From: G020348385 sp964410125
Lineage (GTDB): Bacteria > Acidobacteriota > Aminicenantia > Aminicenantales > Aminicenantaceae
Direction: 5' to 3'
DNA length: 64,000 bases
Assembly: GCA_964410125.1 (NCBI GenBank)
Contig: CAYPGQ010000001.1
Coordinates: 62,001 to 126,000, forward strand
Shown here piece by piece: positions 1 to 7,717 of the stretch. The position numbers were made by a program, and so were the translations under genes. A model generated the notes under the pieces. The model had not been told where the DNA came from. It made no database searches and saw nothing but the letters and a program-made list of their open reading frames with translations. Within the stretch, counting starts at the first letter, position 1. Every line of letters begins with the position of its first letter.

Positions 1-95
1 CCGTCACTGATACTGTTCAGGATCGCGATGGAAAAGATGAACTGACGGATATCGAAGTCCTTAAGTTTAAAGACAAAAAAGTTGAAGTGAAATAG
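1..95 (+). CDS. C-terminal end of RTX-like calcium-binding protein (partial)
   Basis: Only the last 30 codons are inside the window (reading frame from base 3, stop TAG at 93-95). The visible tail has a D-R-D-G-x-D-x-L-x-D-I-E-V-L-K-F-x-D pattern, which is the closing signature of hemolysin-type (RTX) calcium-binding repeat proteins. The same tail closes the lipoprotein at 10358-11608 (R-D-G-S-D-T-L-x-N-I-E-I-L-R-F-x-D), so this is probably another member of that family. The lipoprotein gene at 129 follows 33 bases later on the same strand and may be co-transcribed. Nothing can be said about the N-terminal part. Confidence 0.55.
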   Translation, partial: VTDTVQDRDGKDELTDIEVLKFKDKKVEVK

Positions 96-128
96 ACATA
101 TTTTTTTTGTATTAATGGAGGTTATAAA

Positions 129-1049
129 ATGAAAACTCGATACGTATTTTGTGCAATTCTTTGTTTGGCCCTAGTTTTGGCCTCCTGCAGCCCAGGCAAA
201 GATGAACAAGATAAGACCGAGCCGGCAAAAACAGCGACAGAAACGACCGAAACGGTAAAAATCCATGTAGGAGGATGTATTCTAGCCTCACCGGCGGCTG
301 AAGCGCCCGCGGATTTGTATCAGGCAACCGACGTCGTTCCGACCGAGGAATACAAACCGTTCACGAACAAGCTATCGGTCTACGGAATTACCCTGATCGG
401 ACGGGATGATATTTCCGACGATTTTATGCGAAAGGTCGCCAAAACCATTAAAGAGATATTCCCACAAAATGAGGCCATTGAAACTGAACTGCAAAAAGAA
501 GTTCTCAGGAACTTGTACAGATACAAAGCAGTTATCCCTCTTTTTAGGGATGAAGAGTTTGAGTTCTCTCCCGAGGATCGAGAGGCCTGGGATCTCACGA
601 CTAGCCAGAACAGCATATGCGACATTATAATGGAAGGAGTGCCCGGACAGGTGAACGAGGTTGTCGAACATATTCTGCATTTCGTGAGCGATGTAGGACT
701 TCACTATACATTTCCCGCTGAGTGGGGCTGCACATCGAAAACATCGAAGATATATTTTGCTATGCAGGAAGCGATCGACAAAGGGCATTACAATATCGCA
801 CAGTACAAAGAAGCGGGTATCGATGATGAAGAGCGAACAAGAGTATTGATCCAGGAATACACTTATTGGGTCATTTTTACCGCATGGGACCTTTATGAGC
901 CCTATGGTCCGGAAGCGGAGTGGACAGGGATCGCCAATCCTGAGGACTTAAAGAACAAGCTGCCTCTGTCTTATGAGGTTTTTGAAGAAACCATTCCGAA
1001 AATCATGGCTCCTCCCAGTCGCTCCACGCTGGAAGAATTCATTAAATAG
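129..1049 (+). CDS. Lipoprotein of a local paralogous family (E-x-I-x-H-x-V-x-D-x-G motif)
   Basis: A 306-residue predicted lipoprotein: basic start, hydrophobic core and lipobox L-A-S-C with the acylated Cys at residue 20, then a Thr/Glu/Lys-rich linker. GGAGG lies 8 bases before the ATG. I do not recognise a named family. The central and C-terminal parts align by eye with the lipoprotein at 10358-11608: a charged helical segment near residues 90-135, the motif E-H-I-L-H-F-V-S-D-V-G at 180-190 (against E-E-I-W-H-L-V-H-D-N-G), and an aromatic-rich end. The shared H, E and D residues could be metal ligands, but the classical HExxH order is absent, so enzymatic activity is only a guess. This copy lacks the C-terminal RTX tail of its relative. 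Confidence 0.7.
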   Translation: MKTRYVFCAILCLALVLASCSPGKDEQDKTEPAKTATETTETVKIHVGGCILASPAAEAPADLYQATDVVPTEEYKPFTNKLSVYGITLIGRDDISDDFMRKVAKTIKEIFPQNEAIETELQKEVLRNLYRYKAVIPLFRDEEFEFSPEDREAWDLTTSQNSICDIIMEGVPGQVNEVVEHILHFVSDVGLHYTFPAEWGCTSKTSKIYFAMQEAIDKGHYNIAQYKEAGIDDEERTRVLIQEYTYWVIFTAWDLYEPYGPEAEWTGIANPEDLKNKLPLSYEVFEETIPKIMAPPSRSTLEEFIK

Positions 1050-1138
1050 CAGCTTCACTCGACGCCGTGGATTGCATCAACACCTCATTATTGTGTAATA
1101 TAATAACGTTGGGAAACTAGCAATTTTATCCAAAGTGT

Positions 1139-2101
1139 ATGAATGTTGGGAGTGATTGTTTCATAAAAAGGATGTTTAAGATACAAAAAATTGGTCTGTA
1201 TTTTCTCCTCGTTCTCTGGTTTGTGATTGCCGTCGGCTGCCGTCTGTATCAGTTGGAAAAAAAATTGAGTCCCGGATATAAGGAATTCCTTTCTAAAGTC
1301 CGCTACATCGTAACCAAGGAGGAAAGGAAGATATTCTTGGAGCTTCCCGATTCAGAAAAAAAAGAATTCCAGGAGGAATTTTGGAGCCGGCGGGATCCTG
1401 ATTCAACAACAGAAGAGAATGAATTCAAGGATGAGTATTTCCGGAGAATCGATGAGGCCAACCGGTTATTCCATGGAGGTCGTCCTGGGTGGCTCCAAGA
1501 CAGAGGAAGAATTTACATTCTTTTTGGTCCGCCCTCAGAGAGACACACCTACTCCACAGACCCTGCACCTAGGGAAGTTTGGTACTATGGGAACTTTCCG
1601 GTGATATTCATAGATCACATGGGGACCGGAGATTACAAACTTGAAGCCCTGAATTTGATGCATCTTGCTGAACTGAACAAAGCGCAAAATGCTTTTCAAA
1701 AACTAGCCAAACCAAGGGAAGAATTCTTTGATTTTGAGGTGAAAACCCACATTAATGAAAAGAATGAGGTCATTGTGACTTTAGAAATAAATTATAAAGA
1801 TATCTGGTTTGCCGGAGTTGAGGATCGTTTGGAGACAACGATTGTATTGTCTGTGGAGGTGCTGGATGCAGAAGAGAAAATCGTTCTATCAGAAACAAAG
1901 GAGTATTCAATTTCCATCCTTGAGGATGATATAGGAAAAGAAGACAAAATTATCATAAAGTATCCCCTGATGTTGAAGAGAGGGACTTATACATTGAATT
2001 TGGAATTAGAGAACACGTCGGGAAAGGAGAAGCGCAAAAAAATCCTGAAAATAAAGGCAAAAAGGACAGCCCGGGATTACAGATTAGAATTAATGAACTA
2101 A
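1139..2101 (+). CDS. GWxTD-domain lipoprotein
   Basis: The diagnostic block is G-W-L-Q-D-R-G-R-I-Y-I-L-F-G-P-P, a variant of the GWxTD motif, preceded by an acidic region with D-P-D and followed by V-W-Y-Y. These proteins are common in Acidobacteriota-like genomes; their role is unknown but they are usually exported. A hydrophobic stretch ending in I-A-V-G-C suggests a lipoprotein. The Met at codon 12 (base 1172) would give a more typical 23-residue signal than the ATG at 1139, so the true start may be 1172; neither has a strong Shine-Dalgarno. The C-terminal half is beta-rich. A second, larger GWxTD protein lies at 26611-28599. The next gene converges from the other strand after 120 bases, in which I see no clear terminator. 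Confidence 0.8.
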   Translation: MNVGSDCFIKRMFKIQKIGLYFLLVLWFVIAVGCRLYQLEKKLSPGYKEFLSKVRYIVTKEERKIFLELPDSEKKEFQEEFWSRRDPDSTTEENEFKDEYFRRIDEANRLFHGGRPGWLQDRGRIYILFGPPSERHTYSTDPAPREVWYYGNFPVIFIDHMGTGDYKLEALNLMHLAELNKAQNAFQKLAKPREEFFDFEVKTHINEKNEVIVTLEINYKDIWFAGVEDRLETTIVLSVEVLDAEEKIVLSETKEYSISILEDDIGKEDKIIIKYPLMLKRGTYTLNLELENTSGKEKRKKILKIKAKRTARDYRLELMN

Positions 2102-2221
2102 AATTGTGCATATATTACAAGCTACTGGAATTATTGGAAAAGTTACATCTCCGGAGGGTGAAGCCCTGATGTCTTTTTCCACAAAAGTTTAGCCACACAT
2201 AATGGAAGAGAACCATTCAGG

Positions 2222-3106
2222 TTAACTTTTCTTGTAAAAATTGATTTTGTGAGCAATAAATGTCATTATCCAGAGCAAGTTAAAAACCAATAGCAATCCA
2301 AAAATCATAATCTTCTTTTGATAAAAAGCTGTACATAATACTATAAAAACAATTTTGGTTTTTGCAGCATTCCATGTCCATAATCTCATTATCAACCTAA
2401 ATCTTTTATAATATTGTTTTCTTTCATCCTCACTAAAATATTTAACTTCTCTTTTCTTATAGGGAAAAGTTGGCGATAAAAACCTTTCTATTGCCAGGTT
2501 ATAAATATAATAGCCAAGTATGCCAATTTTTGCGATTACCCCTCTTTCTTTATATCTCAGTTCTGTATGTTTTTGGAAAAAATCACTGAAACTAGTCACA
2601 GGTTCAAATATTCCCTTTTCCATGATATTCATAAATTGCATCTTAGAATAATCCCACCCAATGTTCTGGACAACAATCATGATAAAAACAATGACGATAA
2701 CAAATAAAGTTCCCTTGCTATAATTACTCTCCCTATAAAGACTAATTGAAAGACCTATGAAAACGAATATCCCAACTAAATAATCAACTGTTCCCTCCAG
2801 TATCTTGCCAAATTCTGACTGCATATTCTTCAATCTCGCAAGAGGGCCATCTGTACAATCTATTAAAGAAGCAATAAAAAGAAAAAGTGCGCCAAAAAAA
2901 TAGTTTGAATTCCCTCCGTAATAATAAAAAACACCTGATAAAATTCCAAAAATCAACCCAACAAAAGTCAATTGGTTGGCTGAAATTGGCGTTTTTTTTA
3001 GAAATTTAGCAATAGGCCAGCCTAATGGCCTAAACATGTAAGTGTTTACTGCTTCATCGGCTACTGCAAATAGATTGTTTTTTCCATAAATCGGGTCTTT
3101 TATCAT
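2222..3106 (-). CDS. CDP-alcohol phosphatidyltransferase family membrane enzyme
   Basis: This family transfers a phospho-alcohol between a CDP-activated donor and an acceptor alcohol, inside the membrane. The motif D-C-T-D-G-P-L-A-R-x8-G-K-I-L-E-x3-D is visible around residues 87-112, with several hydrophobic segments on both sides. In the family consensus D-x2-D-G-x2-A-R-x8-G-x3-D-x3-D the third Asp is a ligand or near the catalytic base; here that position is Glu (G-x3-E-x3-D). The gene is the last of the AT-rich minus-strand run that also carries a cytidylyltransferase (6425), which could make its CDP-donor. The donor headgroup cannot be read from sequence. The most likely acceptor is diacylglycerol or a related lipid alcohol, by inference. 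GGAG lies 13 bases before the ATG. Confidence 0.85.
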   Translation of the reverse strand: MIKDPIYGKNNLFAVADEAVNTYMFRPLGWPIAKFLKKTPISANQLTFVGLIFGILSGVFYYYGGNSNYFFGALFLFIASLIDCTDGPLARLKNMQSEFGKILEGTVDYLVGIFVFIGLSISLYRESNYSKGTLFVIVIVFIMIVVQNIGWDYSKMQFMNIMEKGIFEPVTSFSDFFQKHTELRYKERGVIAKIGILGYYIYNLAIERFLSPTFPYKKREVKYFSEDERKQYYKRFRLIMRLWTWNAAKTKIVFIVLCTAFYQKKIMIFGLLLVFNLLWIMTFIAHKINFYKKS

Positions 3107-3180
3107 ATTTTACTCTGCACTCCAATTATTATCAAAATGAATCTATGGAGTAAAGTAAAAACTATTGGCTCTTCCCCATG

Positions 3181-4326
3181 TTAAAAATAGTAAGCAAACT
3201 GCATTAATAAAGCATCATTTTCAGGCTCTGGAACACCAACAGGCATATCTTCATTCTTCAGAATATAGTTTAACTGCATTTTCAAATGATGAGCTTCAAA
3301 AAAGTAATTCATGCCAAAGGTCAGCCATTTATCCATATTTTGCTCATCAGGTCCCAGGAGCAACTCATTTTTATCGAATTTCACAAATTCATAGCGTGCT
3401 GTCAGTTCTAATTTTTTTGGGATTATCATTAATCCACCCTGTAAAGTAAAAGTGTCTTGAGCCGCCTCTTTAGTCTGATCATCAGAGTTCCACCAGGAAA
3501 TGTCTCTATGTATATATTCGAAGGTACCGGCAAAGCCTTTAAATTTAATGGCAGCATCTCCTCCATAAACCAAGGTTTTTTCAAGTTCTGCAACTCCTGA
3601 ATTATGGCCTCCGCTTGGAGAATCATCAGATGAATAGAAATTTATTCCAAAGCCTAAAAGAGGACGTTCTAAATCCTCCAGATAAGACTGCTGCTTTTTC
3701 ATGTACCCAAAGGGATGGAGATCAATTCTTCCAGCATAGAGAAATTTATTATTGTCTTTGCTAGCACCAATATCAATGTGATAGATTTTGACTTTGCTCA
3801 GCATATTGTTCGAAAGATTTGAGACAGAGCTGCTGTTTACTGCTCCATTATAAATGCCCACTGAATATTCCAATTTTTTATCCAGTGCAAAACCATGCAC
3901 CTCGACTCCCATCTGACGAAAAGGCGCAAATTCAGATGAACGGTTTCGCTCAATCATTTGAAGATATTTTGAGGAGTTTAAAGCCTCTCTGGAGAAGGGA
4001 ACATGTTTCTGTCCGATGAAGATATAAAACCACTCTGGCTTCAAGCTTAAATAGATATCTTTTAAAGTGAAGTGCTGTTTCCCTGCCTCAATTTGCACCT
4101 TAATATATGCCCATTCAGCCAAATTAGACTGGAAAGTCAGGCGCGCTCTCCGCAGAATAAGCCGGTTTGTATATGGGCTGGAATTTACGTACTGGTATTG
4201 AGTTTGCAGTCTTCCCCCAATTGTAAGCTTGGAAGTTTTTGTAGTCACTTCTTCGCTGTCAAGAGCAAAAGTGTACACTGAGAGAATAGCTAGAACTAAA
4301 AACAATACTATAGATTTTGTTTTCAT
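3181..4326 (-). CDS. Phosphate-selective porin O/P-type outer-membrane protein
   Basis: A 381-residue outer-membrane beta-barrel: a signal peptide of about 21 residues, alternating amphipathic strands throughout, and a terminal Phe (A-Y-Y-F), the usual signal for outer-membrane insertion. The opening G-G-R-L-Q-T-Q-Y-Q-Y, the R-L-I-L-R-R-A-R-L block and the G-Q-K-H-V-P-F-S-R-E segment match the OprP/OprO family (Porin_O_P), which favours anionic, phosphate-containing solutes. It lies 10 bases downstream of the OPA-type inner-membrane transporter, so the two probably form an outer/inner membrane import route for the same phosphorylated compound. 74 bases separate it from the CDP-alcohol transferase downstream. 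Confidence 0.82.
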   Translation of the reverse strand: MKTKSIVLFLVLAILSVYTFALDSEEVTTKTSKLTIGGRLQTQYQYVNSSPYTNRLILRRARLTFQSNLAEWAYIKVQIEAGKQHFTLKDIYLSLKPEWFYIFIGQKHVPFSREALNSSKYLQMIERNRSSEFAPFRQMGVEVHGFALDKKLEYSVGIYNGAVNSSSVSNLSNNMLSKVKIYHIDIGASKDNNKFLYAGRIDLHPFGYMKKQQSYLEDLERPLLGFGINFYSSDDSPSGGHNSGVAELEKTLVYGGDAAIKFKGFAGTFEYIHRDISWWNSDDQTKEAAQDTFTLQGGLMIIPKKLELTARYEFVKFDKNELLLGPDEQNMDKWLTFGMNYFFEAHHLKMQLNYILKNEDMPVGVPEPENDALLMQFAYYF

Positions 4327-4336
4327 TTCCTTCTCC

Positions 4337-5536
4337 TCAAGGATTTAGTGGGGCTTCCTCTTTGCAGGCATTGTTGCGTTTAAAATGGAGAAAATATGCA
4401 AGAGTAACAGAAACGGCAGCTACAAATGATAGAACTACCCAGAATGTAAATACATAATTCCATTTTCCTTGTCCCATATCAACTAAGACAGGAACGATTA
4501 TCCCGATTAATACAGTTCCTACGTAACCCATTCCATCTATGAAGCCTGTCGATGCAGCTACAACATTTTCATCTTTGAATCTTGAGGGGCATGTTGTCAC
4601 TAAGAAAACATGTGGTCCGTATAAAAAGAAACTGCCAATCAACAAAATTGCAGTTGCTAATAAGCCACTTGTTAATGGAAAAATTATGAAACTAACTCCC
4701 AAAAGGCTTAAAAAGACAATACTTGTAATATCCTTGTCTAGTTTTATCTTGTTGTATACTAAAGTACCAAAAATACCAAATACTGGGATCAGAAATACTT
4801 TTAAACCAACCTTTTCCATGTCTCCTATCCCAAAATTTCCTTCTATAAAGAAATATAAGGGTATCCAGGTGATAACCCCGTATCTAACCATATTCAAAAA
4901 ACATAATGATATGCCACTCATGACTATAGGGAATGATAATGTTGATCTAACCTGAGCTGTTACCTTTTGTTTTGGTTTAAACTCCATTTCTGGCTTAGTG
5001 AGTAGTAGAGATATTCCTCTTGCAAACAAGAAAACACTTGCAACCCAAAATCCGGCTTGCCAGCCCCATGTTCCAACAGCAAATGCAGAAATAAGCCATG
5101 CGATAGAATTTCCTGCTTGATAAGATGTGCCCAGGATTGTAGATGTCCTCTCCCTGCTTTTTGCATCTTTTTGAATCTCAGCATTAGCTCTCACAATAGA
5201 TGACCACCCCATTGCCTGAAATCCACCATCAAGAATTTCTCCGACAAATAACAAAATAAAAAATCCTGCAGTAAATCCAAGAAATACGTTCATAACAGCT
5301 GAGAATATGAGACCTAGCGATATATAAACAAATGGATTAAATCGTTCTGAAATCTGGCCATGCAAAAACTGACCAATGGCGTAGGCAAAGAAAAATCCAC
5401 TTGATACCAAACCGACGCTATGCAGGTTCAAATCCTTATATGTAACTAAAAGCGCCGGGACCACTATGCTTAAATTTACTTTCCCAAAGTAGTAAGTTGC
5501 ATAAGAAGTCCAAATGTTCCAAAATGTTTTATTCAT
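4337..5536 (-). CDS. MFS organophosphate:phosphate antiporter (GlpT/UhpT-type)
   Basis: A twelve-helix major facilitator of 399 residues. The N-terminal Y-Y-F-G-K-V-N-L-S-x-V-V-P block, F-L-L/Y-G-P-H-x-x-L-V-T-T-C-P and T-G-F-I-D-G-M-G-Y-V-G are hallmarks of the organophosphate:inorganic phosphate antiporter family. In GlpT two arginines bind the substrate phosphate. By eye the second is kept (V-R-Y-G) while the first is Lys here (G-K-V-N, residue 19), so an anionic phosphorylated substrate is expected but it need not be glycerol 3-phosphate. AAGAGG precedes the ATG. It sits between the methyltransferase (134 bases upstream) and the porin (10 bases downstream). Imported phosphocholine, phosphoethanolamine or an aminoalkylphosphonate would suit the neighbouring cytidylyltransferase; this is inference. 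Confidence 0.85.
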   Translation of the reverse strand: MNKTFWNIWTSYATYYFGKVNLSIVVPALLVTYKDLNLHSVGLVSSGFFFAYAIGQFLHGQISERFNPFVYISLGLIFSAVMNVFLGFTAGFFILLFVGEILDGGFQAMGWSSIVRANAEIQKDAKSRERTSTILGTSYQAGNSIAWLISAFAVGTWGWQAGFWVASVFLFARGISLLLTKPEMEFKPKQKVTAQVRSTLSFPIVMSGISLCFLNMVRYGVITWIPLYFFIEGNFGIGDMEKVGLKVFLIPVFGIFGTLVYNKIKLDKDITSIVFLSLLGVSFIIFPLTSGLLATAILLIGSFFLYGPHVFLVTTCPSRFKDENVVAASTGFIDGMGYVGTVLIGIIVPVLVDMGQGKWNYVFTFWVVLSFVAAVSVTLAYFLHFKRNNACKEEAPLNP

Positions 5537-5670
5537 TATATCCTCTTTATTCTTCTTTAAATCTTTTTACTTCCTTTTTATTCTGATTTTTGCTGTTGGA
5601 GCTTAAGTCTTCTAGTTGTACCGTCTTAAAACTTCCAGTACTCTGTTCTTATGACTTCATAAAATTATTT

Positions 5671-6411
5671 TCATTTTTCTCCGACGAGGATAAGATTCTT
5701 AGTGTCAATCAGGCAGTCACCATTTACATTTTTCATGTTATAAGCTTTTTTAAAAATTTCGGAGCCGTTTACATGCATCTTGTATATTTTATTTTGTTTG
5801 TCTTTAGGCAGACCGCTGTTATTTAGCCAGTCACACACACTGAAATTTTTCATTATATGAACAAAGATTCTGATGTTCTTAAAGCCTGAGTTTTTCATAA
5901 GGCTTACAAGATCTTCTTCTGTAAAAGTTAGCCTTTTTTCTTTTAATTTGAATATTCTTTTATAGTCTTCCTTAACTTCTGGTGCTGGGGGCACTCCTTC
6001 TGAGAGGACCATCTTTCCGCCAATTTTTAAAATCCTATAGCACTCATCCATTGCTTCCTGAGTTTTTTCAGTAATATGGTGGAAGACCATTCTTGCTGTT
6101 ACCTTGTCAAAAACTTTGTCGCAAAATATAGAATCTCGAATATCTCTTTTGATGAAATATTTATTATCTTTCCAGTTGCTGTGGTCGAGCATGTCCTGGG
6201 AAATATCAAGGCCTATTACCTCTTTTACTAATGGAGCTATTGCATGGGCTATAACTCCAGTACCTGTCCCTACATCTAAAACTAGATTGTTGTTACTAAA
6301 ATCAGCTGAGGATTTAAACGCCTTGATATAAGCCCGCTCATGTACCCACTTAAGATTATTGTATTTATCTGATCTTATTTTCCAAAACTGCTCTTGCTTC
6401 ATATCGGACAT
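5671..6411 (-). CDS. Class I SAM-dependent methyltransferase
   Basis: Motif I is L-V-L-D-V-G-T-G-T-G-V-I-A, followed by V-I-G-L-D-I-S and later F-H-H-I and R-I-L-K-I-G-G-K, the usual pattern of UbiE/MenG-like small-molecule methyltransferases. The chosen ATG (M-S-D-M-K) lies 13 bases after the stop of the upstream gene; a TTG 24 bases earlier would overlap that stop. The substrate cannot be told from sequence. In this operon, between an activating nucleotidyltransferase and an organophosphate transporter, N-methylation of an ethanolamine-type headgroup is an attractive but untested guess. The long poorly conserved C-terminal part (about residues 160-246) has no motif that I recognise. The 134-base gap to the next gene may hold extra regulation; I see no clear hairpin in it. 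Confidence 0.8.
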   Translation of the reverse strand: MSDMKQEQFWKIRSDKYNNLKWVHERAYIKAFKSSADFSNNNLVLDVGTGTGVIAHAIAPLVKEVIGLDISQDMLDHSNWKDNKYFIKRDIRDSIFCDKVFDKVTARMVFHHITEKTQEAMDECYRILKIGGKMVLSEGVPPAPEVKEDYKRIFKLKEKRLTFTEEDLVSLMKNSGFKNIRIFVHIMKNFSVCDWLNNSGLPKDKQNKIYKMHVNGSEIFKKAYNMKNVNGDCLIDTKNLILVGEK

Positions 6412-6424
6412 GTTCTGTTCTTCT

Positions 6425-7552
6425 TTAATCTTCAAATTCTTTTATGGCTTTTTTATAATCCTCAACCGTATCGATTTCTTTCCAGCCGCGCTTAATAATA
6501 ACGCAGTGTATGGGAACTCCCAAATCAACCATTTCCTGAATTATATCGGTCAAGTACGCCTTTTCAAAAGTAGACGCTCTTTGAAACGGTTTTCCCCAAA
6601 AAAGCTTTTTGGAACGATTAAAATGTCTTTTGAAAATCTCAGAACCTCTCTCAGTAAGTTTCATCATGCCAATAAATTCACCATGAACATCATGCTTTTT
6701 CGCCAAAATTTTTCCTATCTCCACAACATTGTTTTCAGCATCAAAAATAACATTTTCCGCTTCTTCTATGGGATGATCCTTGCGATTTTCATAATATCCT
6801 CTCCAATCTATATCCACGACAATTGAAATGTCCATTTTAGATTCAAGCAGTCTCTCCACGACTTGTTTTTCAAAAAGAATATCTGAATAGGAAATAATTA
6901 CTCCTCCTTTAATTTCTTCCTCAGCATAGAATAATGAATTCAGGATGTTATTATTTTTATAATTATCGTTGAAATAATATTTAATTCCGGGATAACTAAT
7001 TTTTTCTTCTTTATATCCTTTTATGGCCACTATGTTTTTTACTTTACATGCTTTAAAAGCATCGATCTGACGTTGAAAAAGTGTCTTTCCTCCAAATTCA
7101 AGCATGCATTTTGGTAAATCATTTGTATAAGGCATCAATCGATTGCCCATTCCTGCAGCAATTACAATTGCTTTCATGTGTTCCTCCTCAATCTTTCTTC
7201 TTATTTCTTTTATTTCCATGCTAGTTAATCCGTACATATTTATGGTTCTCATTAATGATGGAATTTCCTTATTTTTCTTAATAATATCAGGAATATCTGG
7301 AGGGATTTTATTTTTGGCTTTTCCAGCAAGGTCATATAAATTATCTAAATTCGCTTCTAAAACATAAGCGATTTTTTTTATTAATTCTTTTTTTTGAGGA
7401 TATCTATTATTGTTTTCTATATCATTCAGATAAGAAGGAGAAATACCTATAGCTTTTGCCAACTTTCTTTGCCCAATATTTCTTGCCATTCTTAAGGTTT
7501 TTATGTGATTACCAAATGCTTGAGAATGCTTTTTACTAAATTTAGTTGCCAT
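6425..7552 (-). CDS. XRE-type HTH fused to sugar-phosphate/LicC-PntC-like nucleotidyltransferase
   Basis: Residues about 15-76 form a Cro/XRE helix-turn-helix (Q-R-K-L-A-K-A-I-G-I-S-P-S-Y-L-N-D-I-E-N). A linker follows, and from about residue 126 there is a nucleotidyltransferase: A-A-G-M-G-x-R-L-x-P-Y-T-x-x-x-P-K at its start, metal-binding Y-S-D-I, then D-I-D-W-R-G-Y-Y-E-N-R-x-D-H-P-x-x-E-A-E and G-E-F-I-G-M-M-K. The last blocks resemble phosphocholine and aminoethylphosphonate cytidylyltransferases, so CTP is the probable nucleotide. Of two possible early ATGs I chose 7552, because the one at 7564 overlaps the likely -10 box; mRNA would then be almost leaderless. A strong internal AGGAGG (7183-7188) sits 5 bases before an in-frame ATG at 7177, which would yield the catalytic domain alone. 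The HTH part probably regulates its own operon. Confidence 0.85.
   Translation of the reverse strand: MATKFSKKHSQAFGNHIKTLRMARNIGQRKLAKAIGISPSYLNDIENNNRYPQKKELIKKIAYVLEANLDNLYDLAGKAKNKIPPDIPDIIKKNKEIPSLMRTINMYGLTSMEIKEIRRKIEEEHMKAIVIAAGMGNRLMPYTNDLPKCMLEFGGKTLFQRQIDAFKACKVKNIVAIKGYKEEKISYPGIKYYFNDNYKNNNILNSLFYAEEEIKGGVIISYSDILFEKQVVERLLESKMDISIVVDIDWRGYYENRKDHPIEEAENVIFDAENNVVEIGKILAKKHDVHGEFIGMMKLTERGSEIFKRHFNRSKKLFWGKPFQRASTFEKAYLTDIIQEMVDLGVPIHCVIIKRGWKEIDTVEDYKKAIKEFED
7177..7188 (-). promoter_or_regulatory. Internal ribosome binding site and start for free nucleotidyltransferase domain
   Basis: Inside the HTH-nucleotidyltransferase gene, AGGAGG (7183-7188, minus strand) lies 5 bases before an in-frame ATG (7175-7177) whose first residues M-K-A-I-V-I-A-A-G-M-G begin exactly at the catalytic domain. 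The gene's own upstream start has no Shine-Dalgarno, so this internal site may be the stronger one. Confidence 0.55.
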
Positions 7553-7579
7553 GTTCGCTAACATGTAAACACGGTGTTT
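7550..7579. promoter_or_regulatory. Two adjacent palindromes, candidate XRE operators
   Basis: Palindrome 1 is AAACAC-G-GTGTTT (7567-7579), perfect with a one-base centre, between the -35 and -10 boxes of the minus promoter. Palindrome 2 is CATGTT-CGCT-AACATG (7550-7565), perfect 6-bp arms, covering the -10 edge and the start codon. Both lie where a homodimeric HTH protein encoded by the same gene could repress its own transcription. Confidence 0.5.
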
Positions 7580-7591
7580 TTATTTTGTCAA
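7563..7591 (-). promoter_or_regulatory. Promoter of the HTH-nucleotidyltransferase operon
   Basis: On the minus strand a perfect -35 box TTGACA (7586-7591) is followed after 17 bases by TTACAT (7563-7568), a moderate -10. Transcription would begin near 7556, only a few bases before the ATG at 7552, giving a leaderless or nearly leaderless message. The 13-bp palindrome at 7567-7579 fills the spacer, as expected for a repressed promoter. Confidence 0.5.
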
Positions 7592-7638
7592 GGACTTTTT
7601 TTTTAGCGCTTTATTTAAGTTAGAAATAAACATCAGAA

Positions 7639-7668
7639 TTGACACCTTTTTTATTCGTGTGATATTTT
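7639..7668 (+). promoter_or_regulatory. Promoter for the DUF885-like lipoprotein gene
   Basis: TTGACA at 7639-7644 and TATTTT at 7663-7668 are separated by 18 bases. The downstream AGGAGG (7704-7709) lies 8 bases before the ATG at 7718. The opposite-facing promoter of the HTH fusion is only about 50 bases away, so the two could be co-regulated. Confidence 0.45.
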
Positions 7669-7717
7669 TATGTAATCAGAAAAAAATAAATCCTTATAAA
7701 ACCAGGAGGTTAATATT

